From Polaribacter sp. HaHaR_3_91 (GTDB lineage: Bacteria > Bacteroidota > Bacteroidia > Flavobacteriales > Flavobacteriaceae), in contig NZ_CP058986.1 of NCBI RefSeq assembly GCF_019278525.1, forward strand, positions 3,053,001 through 3,117,000: a DNA stretch of 64,000 bases, written 5' to 3'. Positions 7,070 to 16,788 of this stretch are shown here, one piece after another; position 1 is the stretch's first letter; each line of letters opens with the position of its first letter. The notes beneath the pieces are model-generated. The model was not told the origin of the DNA, searched no databases, and worked only from the letters and a program-made list of their open reading frames with translations. A program made the position numbers and the translations under genes.

Positions 7070-7657
7070 TTATTTAAACCAAATTTTGACTAATCCACCA
7101 CGCTTACCTAAAAGCGGATCTTCATTTGGTATTGGTAGTGACAATATATTATTATCTGCAGTTGGACGCTCTCCTTTAGCGCCTCGCATTAGATCCCAGT
7201 CACGACCATCAGGATACGCACCTACTACACCAAGATTTAAACTTTCAATTTTTTTGTGGCCAACACCAGCAGGTATAATAATAACATCTCCTTTGGTAAC
7301 TTTAATTTTTTCACCTTGCTCTCCTCCTAAATGAATGATCGCTTCACCAGAATATATTCCCAAAACTTCATGAGAGGTACTATGGTAATGGTGAAAAGGG
7401 TAGATACCGTTTGTCCATGAATTGGTCCAATTATTGGATTTGAAAGTTTGTAAAAACCATTGGCTAGGATTCTTTTCGTTTTTTGGCAAAGCATCTTTAA
7501 TAAGAAGTAATGGTAATTTACTATTAGGTATTAGTCCATCATCTTTAAAATAAAATTTCTCATAGTGGTTTTGTTTGTCACTATTTTCAAATAATTTTGA
7601 AACAGGAAATATCAATGGCGTTACCCCCAATAAGCGTATAAAATTTTTTCTATTCAT
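7070..7657 (-). CDS. Cupin-domain protein (YjlB-like), exported
   Basis: A 195-residue protein whose N terminus (MNRKNFIRLLGVTPLIF) looks like a short export signal. The cupin core is clear: HHYHSTSHEVLGIYSG supplies the His-His...Glu metal ligands, followed by GDVIIIPAGVGHKK with the last His. The PDGRDWDLMRG segment and the overall length match YjlB-type cupins, whose function is not established. The 330 bases upstream (7658-7990) hold no gene I can recognise. Confidence 0.75.
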   Translation of the reverse strand: MNRKNFIRLLGVTPLIFPVSKLFENSDKQNHYEKFYFKDDGLIPNSKLPLLLIKDALPKNEKNPSQWFLQTFKSNNWTNSWTNGIYPFHHYHSTSHEVLGIYSGEAIIHLGGEQGEKIKVTKGDVIIIPAGVGHKKIESLNLGVVGAYPDGRDWDLMRGAKGERPTADNNILSLPIPNEDPLLGKRGGLVKIWFK

Positions 7658-7979
7658 AAATTTTCGAGTTTTACAACATTATTTGTTTAGGTAGATTAAA
7701 TTTTATCTATAAATGTTTTTTCATTTTTTACAACTAAAATAATAAGGGGAGTTTTAATTAATTTTAGCAGAAGCAAAAACGAAATTAGCTGTTATTTGCT
7801 AATAAATAAAAATAGAATATCTAAAGTTTTCTTAATTTATATAAAAATAAAAGAGGCCATTAATGTTTTCTTCTTTTCTTTTAAAAACACACTTTAATCA
7901 CTACTATACAATTACTTAGATTTAATTTAGTATTTACAGGAGTAATACAGGAAATTATGTTAAAAACATATGGTTTGGC

Positions 7980-8185
7980 ACTTGTCATCATTATCTCATG
8001 ATTACCAAGAATAAACTCGAAGTAGAATGTTTTACTTTTTTCAATTTACCAATTAAGAACACCCTTACTATCAAATCTCTTATCAACCTAATTTCCAAGA
8101 AAAACAACTTTATCAAATCATGTTGAAAAATAGTTTTTAATGCGTTTATACTACCATGTATATCTCCAATTGCGTAAATTGCCAT
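7980..8185 (-). pseudogene. Remnant of a calcineurin-like serine/threonine phosphatase
   Basis: The start MAIYAIGDIHGSINALKTIF is a textbook metallophosphatase N terminus with the GDIHG motif. Another frame downstream gives DKVVFLGN, VDKRFDSKG and FILGNHEIMM, that is the GD.VDRG and GNHE motifs, but broken by stops and at least one frameshift. The rest of the domain is missing. It is a truncated, decayed gene; the 170 bases between it and the GH43 gene hold nothing recognisable. Confidence 0.65.
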
Positions 8186-8355
8186 GATACCTTTTGTTTT
8201 TAAACTATATAACCCAAAGCTTATATTAAGTTTTTTTGGTTGTTGATAATCATTAAAATGCTAGTAATCAACTTTTAATTGAGTTTAGCCAGTTCTCCCT
8301 AAATTTTATATTATGTAAAATGTTTATTGATCTACAAACTGCAACTTGTAAAAAA

Positions 8356-9393
8356 CTAATCCCTATAAGGTTCTATTGTTTGTATTGTTCCATCCTCGTT
8401 ATAATTAATTTCTATAACTTTTACAGAACGTAAATGTGTTACTCCTTTTGATAAACTAGAATCATGATAGAATAAATAGTCTTTACCGTCTACATTACAA
8501 ATAGAGTGATGTGAGGTCCAACCAACCACTGGCTCTAAAACCTTACCTGCATAGGTAAATGGTCCGTAAGGATTATCTCCTATAGCATAACATATAAAGT
8601 GAGAATCTCCTGTAGAATAAGAGAAATAATATTTTCCATTGTGCTTATGCATCCACGCTGCTTCAAAAAAGCGTCTATCAATATCTTTTGCTAATAATAA
8701 ATCTCCATTTTCATCAATAATTTCTATCTCCTTTGGCTTTTCATCAAATTCTAACAAATTATCAGTCATTTTTGCTACATAAGGCAATAAAGCTGGTTCA
8801 TTATCTTCAGGAATAAATGCTGTTGGACTCTCTGGTTGGTCTGCTCTAAACTCACCTGTTCTCCAGCGCTGTAATTGTCCACCCCAAAGACCACCAAAGT
8901 ACATATAACAACTACCATCATCGTCTTTAAAAACAGCTGGGTCTATAGAAAAACTACCTTTAATTGCTTCTGGTTCTGCTTTAAAAGGTCCTGTTGGAGA
9001 ATCACTTATTGCAACACCAATTCTAAAAATATCATCGTGTGCTTTTGCTGGAAAAAACAAATAATATTTCCCATCTTTTTCATTTGCATCTGGTGCCCAC
9101 ATTTGTTGTTTTGCCCAAGGAACGTCTTTTACATGTAAAGCCAAACCATTGTCTACAGCCTTACTATCTATAGTATCCATAGATAGTACATGATAATCTT
9201 CCATAGCAAAATGGCTTCCTAAATCATCAAAAGCTTCTCCGGCATCAATATCATGAGATGGATATATATATATTTTACCATCAAATACATGTGCAGATGG
9301 ATCTGCAGTATATATATGAGACACTAATGGTTGTGAAATGGCTTTTTTATTTAATTCATCAAAATTGATGTGTTCTATACTTTCTTCTGGCAT
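8356..9393 (-). CDS. GH43 beta-xylosidase/arabinofuranosidase, cytoplasmic or periplasmic
   Basis: A 345-residue five-bladed beta-propeller glycosidase without a signal peptide, which fits hydrolysis of imported xylo-oligosaccharides in the cytoplasm. The catalytic triad is visible: base Asp near residue 31 (YTADPSAHV), pKa-modulating Asp near 150 (FSIDPAVF), acid Glu near 243 (FFEAAWMHK). The overall pattern resembles the GH43_1 subfamily of small intracellular xylosidases. It lies 11 bases downstream of the GPH symporter gene and is the last gene of the operon GH10-symporter-GH43. Confidence 0.85.
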   Translation of the reverse strand: MPEESIEHINFDELNKKAISQPLVSHIYTADPSAHVFDGKIYIYPSHDIDAGEAFDDLGSHFAMEDYHVLSMDTIDSKAVDNGLALHVKDVPWAKQQMWAPDANEKDGKYYLFFPAKAHDDIFRIGVAISDSPTGPFKAEPEAIKGSFSIDPAVFKDDDGSCYMYFGGLWGGQLQRWRTGEFRADQPESPTAFIPEDNEPALLPYVAKMTDNLLEFDEKPKEIEIIDENGDLLLAKDIDRRFFEAAWMHKHNGKYYFSYSTGDSHFICYAIGDNPYGPFTYAGKVLEPVVGWTSHHSICNVDGKDYLFYHDSSLSKGVTHLRSVKVIEINYNEDGTIQTIEPYRD

Positions 9394-9404
9394 TGTATTA
9401 TTTT

Positions 9405-10823
9405 TTAAATTGCTCTTCTTTCGTTTAACTCTTTTTCTATTTTTAATTCCATTTTTTTATCTATTTCATAAAAATATAATAACCCTACTCCTATTAAAAA
9501 CGGAATTGCAGCATACACACTAATTAATAACTTTGTACCATTAATAGCTGCTTCACTTTGTATTTCTAAATGAGAATCATATCCATAAGCTCCTAAAATT
9601 GATGAAACTAAAGCACTACCAATACTAATACCTCCTTTTAAACCAACCATCATTGCAGAAAATATAATGGCAGTTGCTCTTCTGTTTGTTTTCCATTCAG
9701 AAAAATCTGCTACATCGGCAATCATTGTCCAAAGAATTGGAGTCCCAATTCCGTAAAAAAACATGTGTAAAATCTGAGTTACAAAGATTAACTCTATAGA
9801 TTCTGGTTGATAAAAATAAAAAGCAATAATAAATAAGGTTGAAATAAAGAGCGAAATGGCAAAAACATTTCGTTTTCCGAATTTATCTGCCAAACGTTTA
9901 GAAAGAATGATACCTATTAAACCAACTAGAATTCCAATTCCGTTAAACACCCCTAAACCAAAAGAGGTTTCATTTTCAAATGTGGGTAATATCGATCTAT
10001 ATGGGTCTAAAAACGCTCTTAACTTTTCTTCGTTTACAAAGTTTTCGAAATAATAAACATAAGAACCGCCTTTCATTGCTAATGTGACAAATATTAGTGT
10101 TGTAAGCACCAACATAATCACCCAAGGTTTATTTTTAAACAAATCTGATAAATCTTCTTTTAAACTAGATTTTTGTTCTGGCTTAGGTATTACTCTTTCT
10201 TTTGTGGTAAAAAAGGTAATCATTAACATTATGGTTCCTATAATGGCTAAATAGGTCATTACGGTTTCCATACCTGCTGCTTTGTTACCATCACCTGCCT
10301 TTAGAATTAAATCATACATAAAAACTTGCACAAAAAACTGTGCCCCTAAAACACCCACAAATCGATATGCAGATAAGCTATTACGCTCTTTCATATCTCC
10401 TGTAATAACACCACTTAGAGCAGCATAAGGTAAATTATTTGCAGAGTATAACAATAACAATAAAGTATAGGTAATTACAGCATAAATAACCTTTCCTTGA
10501 TATTCAAAATCTGGCGTAGTAAAAGCTAATAATGCAGTTACTCCTAAGGGGATTGCAGTCCATAAAATCCAGGGTCTAAATTTACCCATTTTGGTATTTG
10601 TTCTATCTGCCAAAGCACCCACCATAGGGTTAAAACCAAACGCAGCTATAAGTCCAACTGTTAAGGTTACTAATGCGGCATCTTCTGGTTTTAAGCCATA
10701 AATATCTGTATAAAAATAGGAAAGATAGGTTACTAGAGTTTGAAAAACTAAATTGGCTGCTAAATCTCCAAGAGCATAACCTACTTTTTCTTTTACAGAT
10801 AATTTGTGTGAAATAGTTGTCAT
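9405..10823 (-). CDS. GPH-family sugar:cation symporter (xyloside transporter type)
   Basis: A 472-residue polytopic inner-membrane protein with about 12 hydrophobic segments. KVGYALGDLAANLVF at the N terminus and PMVGALADRTNTKMGKFRPW in the first cytoplasmic loop are hallmarks of the glycoside-pentoside-hexuronide family (MelB, XylP/XynP). Sitting between a GH10 and an intracellular-type GH43 gene it most likely imports xylobiose or short xylo-oligosaccharides. Gaps of 11 and 12 bases to its neighbours indicate one transcript. Confidence 0.85.
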   Translation of the reverse strand: MTTISHKLSVKEKVGYALGDLAANLVFQTLVTYLSYFYTDIYGLKPEDAALVTLTVGLIAAFGFNPMVGALADRTNTKMGKFRPWILWTAIPLGVTALLAFTTPDFEYQGKVIYAVITYTLLLLLYSANNLPYAALSGVITGDMKERNSLSAYRFVGVLGAQFFVQVFMYDLILKAGDGNKAAGMETVMTYLAIIGTIMLMITFFTTKERVIPKPEQKSSLKEDLSDLFKNKPWVIMLVLTTLIFVTLAMKGGSYVYYFENFVNEEKLRAFLDPYRSILPTFENETSFGLGVFNGIGILVGLIGIILSKRLADKFGKRNVFAISLFISTLFIIAFYFYQPESIELIFVTQILHMFFYGIGTPILWTMIADVADFSEWKTNRRATAIIFSAMMVGLKGGISIGSALVSSILGAYGYDSHLEIQSEAAINGTKLLISVYAAIPFLIGVGLLYFYEIDKKMELKIEKELNERRAI

Positions 10824-10835
10824 TTTCAGGAGTTA

Positions 10836-11984
10836 TTAGTTTGCCTTATTTTTAAGCGCAATTACATTATTATATACTTCTTTTGGTTTATCATCTCGTC
10901 CAAAAAGTAATGGATAATTTGTTCTCCCTTTAATTGGCCAATCATTTAACCAAGATTGCCCATCGTTAACTCCCCAAAAAGTAACACGGCTAATTTTATC
11001 TTTGTGTATTAAGAAAAGATTAAATATATCTTCATAACGTTTTGCTATTTTTAATTCAATGTCTTCTGTTAATCCATTTGGATAAGGATTCATTTTTGGA
11101 TCATTCTCGTATCTTTCATAACTTTGCTCTACAGCAGCTCCATCCAACTCCCAAGGATTTGGCAGAACGGTAATGTCTAATTCTGTAAACATTACTTTTA
11201 CTCCTAAGTCTGAATACGCAATTATACTGTTTTCAATATCTTCTAAAGATGGACCTTCTAGACTCCAATGTGCTTGCATACCTACACCATCAACTTTAAT
11301 ACCTTTTGCTTGTAGATTTTTTACAATTCTAATAACTCCTTCTCTTTTTGCTGGTTTCCAAAGATTGTAATCGTTGTAGACTAGCTCTGCATCTGGTGCT
11401 GCTTGTTCGGCAAGTTTAAAAGCTAATTCTAAATAGCTTTCATCTCCAAAAATTTTATAAAATAGAGATTCTCTTGGAGACCCATCTTCATTTAAAGCTT
11501 CATTTACAACATCCCAAGAATCAATTTTCCCTTTATATCTACCTGCAATTGTATTTATATGCTTTGTAATGGTATTTACTAAAGTATCTTTATTTGTAAT
11601 TTCATGTACCCAAGGTGCAAGTTGACTATGCCAAAGCAGGGTATGCCCCACAACATGCATATTATTTTTATTACCAAAAGCAACATAAGCATCTGATACC
11701 TCAAAATTATAAGTGTCTTTTTTAGGGTGAATTTGCTCCCATTTTAAATCGTTCTCTGGAGTAATAGCATTAAACTCTCTTGTTATTAAAGTTGTTTGCA
11801 ATGCATTTACTTCTTTAATTTGACCTGTATTAAGTGCTGTTCCTAGTAAAAAATCTTCTTTAAAACTATCTTTTAAAGACGTCTTATTTTGAGGTGTTTC
11901 AATTACAGTTTCTTTTTTTGCTTCTTTACAGCTTAAAAGGCAAATTGATAACAAGAGTAAAGTTGTATTAATTTTATTAAACAT
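10836..11984 (-). CDS. GH10 endo-beta-1,4-xylanase, lipoprotein
   Basis: A 382-residue lipoprotein (lipobox LLSC, Cys near residue 19) consisting of one GH10 TIM barrel. The acid/base Glu is in WDVVNEALNE (about 158) and the nucleophile Glu in FTELDITVLP (about 268); the substrate motifs GHTLLWHSQ and VTFWGVNDGQSW are intact. It cuts the xylan backbone, probably at the cell surface or in the periplasm. It is closely similar to the GH10 at 13322-14506, suggesting an old tandem duplication. It is the first gene of a three-gene operon; two related inverted repeats lie in its upstream region. Confidence 0.93.
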   Translation of the reverse strand: MFNKINTTLLLLSICLLSCKEAKKETVIETPQNKTSLKDSFKEDFLLGTALNTGQIKEVNALQTTLITREFNAITPENDLKWEQIHPKKDTYNFEVSDAYVAFGNKNNMHVVGHTLLWHSQLAPWVHEITNKDTLVNTITKHINTIAGRYKGKIDSWDVVNEALNEDGSPRESLFYKIFGDESYLELAFKLAEQAAPDAELVYNDYNLWKPAKREGVIRIVKNLQAKGIKVDGVGMQAHWSLEGPSLEDIENSIIAYSDLGVKVMFTELDITVLPNPWELDGAAVEQSYERYENDPKMNPYPNGLTEDIELKIAKRYEDIFNLFLIHKDKISRVTFWGVNDGQSWLNDWPIKGRTNYPLLFGRDDKPKEVYNNVIALKNKAN

Positions 11985-12023
11985 ATCTATATTGTATTTA
12001 TTTGTGAATTTCTACGGATGTCA

Positions 12024-12042
12024 ATTACTGTTATTCAGTAAT
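12024..12042. promoter_or_regulatory. Inverted repeat ATTACTG-5-CAGTAAT upstream of GH10 operon
   Basis: Perfect 7-bp arms with a TTATT spacer, 40 bases upstream of the GH10 start at 11984. The same half-site ATTACTG recurs in the palindrome at 12110-12131. Two copies of one half-site in a 230-base intergenic region suggest an operator. A short terminator for the epimerase gene is the alternative. Confidence 0.4.
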
Positions 12043-12109
12043 CTTTTTAAGCTAAACTAACTAACAAATAGTCTTGTAAAAAAAACGCCTTGTTATTGGA
12101 TTAAAATTA

Positions 12110-12131
12110 ACAGTAATCTATAGATTACTGT
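12110..12131. promoter_or_regulatory. Perfect 22-bp palindrome sharing the ATTACTG half-site
   Basis: ACAGTAATCTA followed by its exact complement TAGATTACTGT, with no spacer. It lies 126 bases upstream of the GH10 start and 84 bases beyond the stop of the epimerase gene. With no loop and no T run it is a better operator than terminator candidate. Confidence 0.4.
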
Positions 12132-12214
12132 AAAACAAATACTGCTTTTAGTAGAACAATTCTTGCATTACAAGAAATATTTTATGTTTTAAAAGTGTTA
12201 CTTAATTCTAGCAA

Positions 12215-13264
12215 TCACTTATAAACACTAAACTTATAAATAGTTCTTGAAAAATACTTTTCTCTTGGTAGTAATAAGGTTGATGGAAAGCTGGTTTGAT
12301 TAGGACTATTTGGAAAATGTTGCGTCTCTAAACAAAACGCTGCTCTTTTTTGATATAAAATATCGTTTTTGCCTTCTAAGTTATTTAAATGATTGCCTGA
12401 ATAAAATTGTACTCCGGGTTCGGTAGTATAAACCTCTAAACTTCTGCCAGATTTTTCATCAACTACTTTTGCAACAAAACCAGCATTCACATCGTCCAAA
12501 ACAAAATTATGATCAAAACCACTACCTAATACTATTTGTTGATGTTCTTTATTAATAACTTTCTTTAAGGTTTTTAGTTTTCTAAAATCGAAAGGAGAAT
12601 TCATAACATTTTCTAAACTACCCAAAGGAACCATTTTATCATTTACAGGTAAATAATGACTTGCCTTTATTTGAAATAAATGATTCTCTATGGATTTATT
12701 AAAATCGCCCGATAAATTAAAGTAAGAATGATTTGTTAAGTTTACTACCGTTTTTGCATCTGAAATTGCAGAATATTCTATTTGTAATTCATTTTTATCT
12801 GTTAACGTATACACTACTTTCACTTCTAAATTACCCGGAAAACCCTGATCTAAATGTTTTGAAAAATAAGTTAATTCTAAAGTAGAATCTGATAGTTGTT
12901 TTGCTTGCCAAACAACAACATGAAAACCTTTTTCACCTCCATGTAATTGGTTTTCTGATTCGTTTTTAGCCAATAAAAACTCATTATTATCTATGCTAAA
13001 TTTACCATTTGCAATTCTATTTCCATAACGACCAATAATAGCTCCAAAAAAATGATCTGGCTTTTCTAAATAATCTTTTGCAGAATCGTAGCCTAAAACA
13101 ACATCTTTAAAAACACCATTTTTATCAGGAACAAAAAGGTTTACAACCCTACCTCCATAATTGGTAATCTGACTAACAATTCCGTTCTTATTTTTTAGAG
13201 TAAATAATTTAATTGATTTGTTATTTAAAGTATATCTAAAATTTTCAGGAGTGATTAAATTCAT
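12215..13264 (-). CDS. galM: Aldose 1-epimerase
   Basis: A 349-residue galactose-mutarotase-like protein without a signal peptide. NYGGRVVNLFVPD, NGKFSIDN and ENQLHGG form the N-terminal sugar site; the catalytic His is in NLTNHSYFNLSG and the catalytic Glu in FCLETQHFPNSPN. It interconverts alpha and beta anomers, so in this locus it would speed the supply of the xylose anomer used by xylose isomerase. It lies 57 bases downstream of a GH10 gene. Confidence 0.9.
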   Translation of the reverse strand: MNLITPENFRYTLNNKSIKLFTLKNKNGIVSQITNYGGRVVNLFVPDKNGVFKDVVLGYDSAKDYLEKPDHFFGAIIGRYGNRIANGKFSIDNNEFLLAKNESENQLHGGEKGFHVVVWQAKQLSDSTLELTYFSKHLDQGFPGNLEVKVVYTLTDKNELQIEYSAISDAKTVVNLTNHSYFNLSGDFNKSIENHLFQIKASHYLPVNDKMVPLGSLENVMNSPFDFRKLKTLKKVINKEHQQIVLGSGFDHNFVLDDVNAGFVAKVVDEKSGRSLEVYTTEPGVQFYSGNHLNNLEGKNDILYQKRAAFCLETQHFPNSPNQTSFPSTLLLPREKYFSRTIYKFSVYK

Positions 13265-13321
13265 AAATCTATTTTAAGACTATTCAATTTTATTGATTCT
13301 AAATTATCAAAAGCAATCTGT

Positions 13322-14506
13322 TTATTGTATCGTTTCTAAAATAGCTTTTCTAGCCAATTTTGGTTGCATATCTCTATTATACAAAAGAGGGTAATTCGTT
13401 CTATTTGGTATTGGATAATCATTTTTCCAAGACATACCATCATGAACACCCCATAAAGTTACTCTATCAATTTTATCTTTGTTCTTTACAAAAATTTCAA
13501 ATAATTCTTTATAACGATTCGCTAAATCCTGTTCTACTGCTTTAGGCAAACCATCTTTATAGGGATCTAAAAATATTTCAAACTCTTCTAATTGAAATTG
13601 TGGTTCCATCATACTACGCCCTATTATTTGACCTTCTTTAGTAACTGGTAATACATCAACATCTAATTCCGTAATCATCACTTTTATTCCTAATGCAGCA
13701 TAGGCATCAATAGCTTCTTGAATGTACTTTTTCTTAGGGAAATTAAGGCCCCAATGTGCCTGAATACCAACACCGTCAATACGAATACCTGCTTCTTTAA
13801 GCATTTTTACCATGCGTACTATACCATCTCTTTTTTCTGGTCGCCAAGCATTAAAATCATTATAATACAATTCTGTATCAGGAGCATATTCACTAGCATA
13901 TTTAAATGCCAACTTAACCATTTCATCTCCATCTCCAATGCTATTTACCCATGTTGTAGATCTATAAGAACCATCATTGTCAATAACCTCATTAACCACG
14001 TCCCAAGCATGTACTTTACCTGCATATCTACCTGCAACAGCTTTAATGTGGGTACGCAATCGTTCTTTTTGTTCTTCTGGAGTATTAGCTCCTCCTTTTT
14101 CATTGGTAAAAAACCAAGCTGGTGTTTGGTTGTGCCATATCAAAGTATGTCCAACAATAAACATGTTATTTTCTTTCCCAAAAGCAACAAATTCATCTGC
14201 AGCTTTAAAATCATAAACTCCAGGCTTCGGATTTACCACCTCTGCTTTCATACAGTTTTCTGGTGTAATTGTATTGAACTCCTTTTTTACAATTTGGTTT
14301 AAAATATTCTCTTTTCCAGAAACAATATCATCGTTTATTGCACTACCTAATAAAAACTGTTTTTCAAAAGCGCGTTTTAGTGCAATATCCTTATTAGACA
14401 CAGGTAAATTATTACTAGTTTCTTTTGGTGTTTTATCATTATTACAACTTGTAATTACAAGCATTAAAACACAAATTAGCGTACATGTGAATTTTGATTT
14501 TTTCAT
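13322..14506 (-). CDS. GH10 endo-beta-1,4-xylanase, lipoprotein
   Basis: A 394-residue lipoprotein (lipobox ITSC, Cys near residue 21) with a single GH10 barrel. The acid/base Glu is in WDVVNEVIDNDG (about 172) and the nucleophile Glu in ITELDVDVLP (about 280). The C-terminal RVTLWGVHDGMSW is complete. It is the closest relative in the window of the GH10 at 10836-11984. It lies 24 bases downstream of the SMP-30 gene and upstream of galM, so it probably shares their transcript. Confidence 0.93.
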   Translation of the reverse strand: MKKSKFTCTLICVLMLVITSCNNDKTPKETSNNLPVSNKDIALKRAFEKQFLLGSAINDDIVSGKENILNQIVKKEFNTITPENCMKAEVVNPKPGVYDFKAADEFVAFGKENNMFIVGHTLIWHNQTPAWFFTNEKGGANTPEEQKERLRTHIKAVAGRYAGKVHAWDVVNEVIDNDGSYRSTTWVNSIGDGDEMVKLAFKYASEYAPDTELYYNDFNAWRPEKRDGIVRMVKMLKEAGIRIDGVGIQAHWGLNFPKKKYIQEAIDAYAALGIKVMITELDVDVLPVTKEGQIIGRSMMEPQFQLEEFEIFLDPYKDGLPKAVEQDLANRYKELFEIFVKNKDKIDRVTLWGVHDGMSWKNDYPIPNRTNYPLLYNRDMQPKLARKAILETIQ

Positions 14507-14530
14507 GAAATTTGTTTTTTTTTAATTATA

Positions 14531-15475
14531 TTAATTAGTATACCGAACGCCTTTAACATTCATTTGTAAAGTATAAACAGAATTTAAAGCAGTTATAAAA
14601 AGTGTTTTAAAGTCTTTACCCCCAAATGTAACATTGCCAGTCCATCCTTTTGGAACTGCAATTTGTTCGATTTTTTCACCATCAGCATTAAAAACGGTAA
14701 CACCATCAGCTCCTGTTAAATAAATATTTCCCTTATTATCTATAGTCATTCCATCAGAACCCTTAGCTGTGAATAGTTTTTTATTAGCTAAATTTCCGTT
14801 TTCTTGAACATCAAAAACAAAAGTTTTATTGTCTGCTTGGTCTGCTACATACAATTTTCTACCATCTTTAGAACCAATAATACCATTAGGTTGCACATAA
14901 TTATCATTAGATACAATAATTGGTTTATCTGCATTGGGAGCTAAATAATAGACTCTATTTTCTTTTTGCTGTGGCTTTTTGTGAGACCACCAATCACGTT
15001 GATAATAAGGATCTGTAAAATAAATACCTCCTTTAGCATCAACCCAAAGATCGTTTGGCCCATTTAATTTTTTGCCTTCAAAATTGCGTACTAGAACCGT
15101 TTCTTTTTTATCTGAATTGATACGCCACAATTCGTTTTTTTCATCAGCTGCAGATAGTAAATTTCCTTCATTATCAAAATAAAGTCCGTTTGAACGACCA
15201 GAAGGTTTCATGTATTCAGATACTAAATTGGTTTTTGCATTCCATTCTAAAATCCTATCATTTGGCTGATCGGTAAAATAAACATTACCTTCTTTATCGG
15301 CTGCCGGTCCTTCTGTAAATTCGTAATCATCTGAAATTAAGACCAATTCTGCTCCATTGACTATAATTTGATTACTCTGTTTATTTTGAGCATTACATGA
15401 AGTACATAATACAAAAACCAAAATGATGCTTTTAAAACCTAAAAAGGTTTTTAATAATTTTTCTTTTACTTTCAT
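14531..15475 (-). CDS. SMP-30/gluconolactonase-family lipoprotein
   Basis: A 314-residue protein with lipobox LCTSC and a six-bladed propeller of the SMP-30/LRE type. Metal-site and lid residues are visible in YEFTEGPAADKEGNVYFTD (Glu), GRSNGLYFDNEGN, LNGPNDLWVDAKGG (Asn-Asp) and DGMTIDNKGNIY. Family members hydrolyse sugar lactones; a xylonolactonase or aldobionolactonase role would fit a xylan locus but is inference. It sits 10 bases downstream of the GATase-like gene and 24 bases upstream of a GH10. Confidence 0.8.
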   Translation of the reverse strand: MKVKEKLLKTFLGFKSIILVFVLCTSCNAQNKQSNQIIVNGAELVLISDDYEFTEGPAADKEGNVYFTDQPNDRILEWNAKTNLVSEYMKPSGRSNGLYFDNEGNLLSAADEKNELWRINSDKKETVLVRNFEGKKLNGPNDLWVDAKGGIYFTDPYYQRDWWSHKKPQQKENRVYYLAPNADKPIIVSNDNYVQPNGIIGSKDGRKLYVADQADNKTFVFDVQENGNLANKKLFTAKGSDGMTIDNKGNIYLTGADGVTVFNADGEKIEQIAVPKGWTGNVTFGGKDFKTLFITALNSVYTLQMNVKGVRYTN

Positions 15476-15485
15476 TTTAATAAAT

Positions 15486-16655
15486 TTACTCTCTTACATA
15501 GTTTAAAAATTTATTAATTTCAAACTCACCATCTAAAACACTTGCTTTAAAAACATATTTACCTGCTTTGGGAATAAAAATACGTGGTGTTGTAGTATTT
15601 GGATTATTATTTTCGAACTCACAATCGGCAGGCCCCTCTACTTGCTCCCATACTATTTCCGGGCTAATGGCATCTTTATCGTCGTCAGTAATCACAGCCG
15701 TAATTGCAAGACTGTTATCTGTTTTTGAATACGTATAATCAATAGAAATAGTTGGGGGTGTATTTATTGCAGAAACTAAAGCATTGGTATCATTTGCAAA
15801 GCGTTGCTCATCCTCTATACCTGCTGCCCAAAGTGCAATACGTTGTGCAAACACCCTATTATCGGAATGACTTAAACGGGTACCAGCACCGGCATTCCAA
15901 AACAAATTACGATCAAAAACACCTATTACTCTACCTTTACCTATTTCAGCTATTGCTAAAGCTACATCGGTATTTTCATTAAATTCACCATCATTTGAAT
16001 TTACAACTAACCTACCGCCTAATCCGCCTTCTTGCGCTTTCGCTAAAATTACTGCTGGTTTAGAAACACGAACAAAACTTACTCCTTCTCCTCTAAAAGC
16101 AACGCCTTTATGTTTATTGTTTTTATTAATAAAATGATTTTGTACATACTCGTTCACTAGGTAGTTTCCAGCACCATTGTCGGTCAAAAAACGCATACCA
16201 AATTGCTCCATTAAAACATTGTCAGAAATTCGCCCCACTTCATTATCAACACCTACAATGCTATATTCTCCACCAAATCCGCTATCCGACCAAGCAATTA
16301 CTCCGCCGCCTTTTTTTACCCAACGTTTTAAAGCTTTAGCTTCTGCTTCTATAAAAACTCGCTGATTTGAGCCTAAAATTAAAACATCAATCTCCTTTAG
16401 AAATTTGGCATTAATTACAATTTCTTGATCGTAAACTTCGCTTATTGTGCACCCAACAGCTTCCAATGCTTTTTTAAAACCACTCATCCCTAAATCACCT
16501 TCATCATTCAAACGCATTTGGTGAAATGGTTCTTTACTTCCAGATGGTATCGCACCATCAGCAGCAACATCTCCATATACATAAACAATGTTTTGCGCAT
16601 CTACAGCTAGAAAACAAATTAAACTTATAGCTAATAATATTATTTTATGTTTCAT
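15486..16655 (-). CDS. Secreted GATase1-like (DUF4350/ThuA-like) protein with C-terminal Ig-like domain
   Basis: A 389-residue exported protein (signal peptide ending AVDAQ). Residues about 25-275 look like a class I glutamine-amidotransferase fold: IDVLILGSNQRVFIE, LKRWVKKGGGVIAWSDSG and IGKGRVIGVFDRNLFWN, the last typical of heptamer-like ThuA/DUF4350 proteins. The last 100 residues form a beta-rich PKD/REJ-like domain (SLAITAVITDDDKDAISPEI). Function unknown. In Bacteroidota such proteins sit beside polysaccharide genes. It is the first of a run ending with galM. Confidence 0.55.
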   Translation of the reverse strand: MKHKIILLAISLICFLAVDAQNIVYVYGDVAADGAIPSGSKEPFHQMRLNDEGDLGMSGFKKALEAVGCTISEVYDQEIVINAKFLKEIDVLILGSNQRVFIEAEAKALKRWVKKGGGVIAWSDSGFGGEYSIVGVDNEVGRISDNVLMEQFGMRFLTDNGAGNYLVNEYVQNHFINKNNKHKGVAFRGEGVSFVRVSKPAVILAKAQEGGLGGRLVVNSNDGEFNENTDVALAIAEIGKGRVIGVFDRNLFWNAGAGTRLSHSDNRVFAQRIALWAAGIEDEQRFANDTNALVSAINTPPTISIDYTYSKTDNSLAITAVITDDDKDAISPEIVWEQVEGPADCEFENNNPNTTTPRIFIPKAGKYVFKASVLDGEFEINKFLNYVRE

Positions 16656-16788
16656 ATTTTTATTTTTAGTGATACATTATTAATAGTATATAAAATGCGT
16701 ATTGATTTTTCGATAATGGAATATTATTCCTTTTTTTATTATATAAATTGAGGATATTTTTAATAGAATTTCATCTAAAATGATTCAA

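Noticed and set aside
13718..14302. Long plus-strand ORF of 194 codons
   Set aside because: It lies wholly antisense to a clear GH10 gene with intact catalytic motifs and has no domain; it is a composition shadow.
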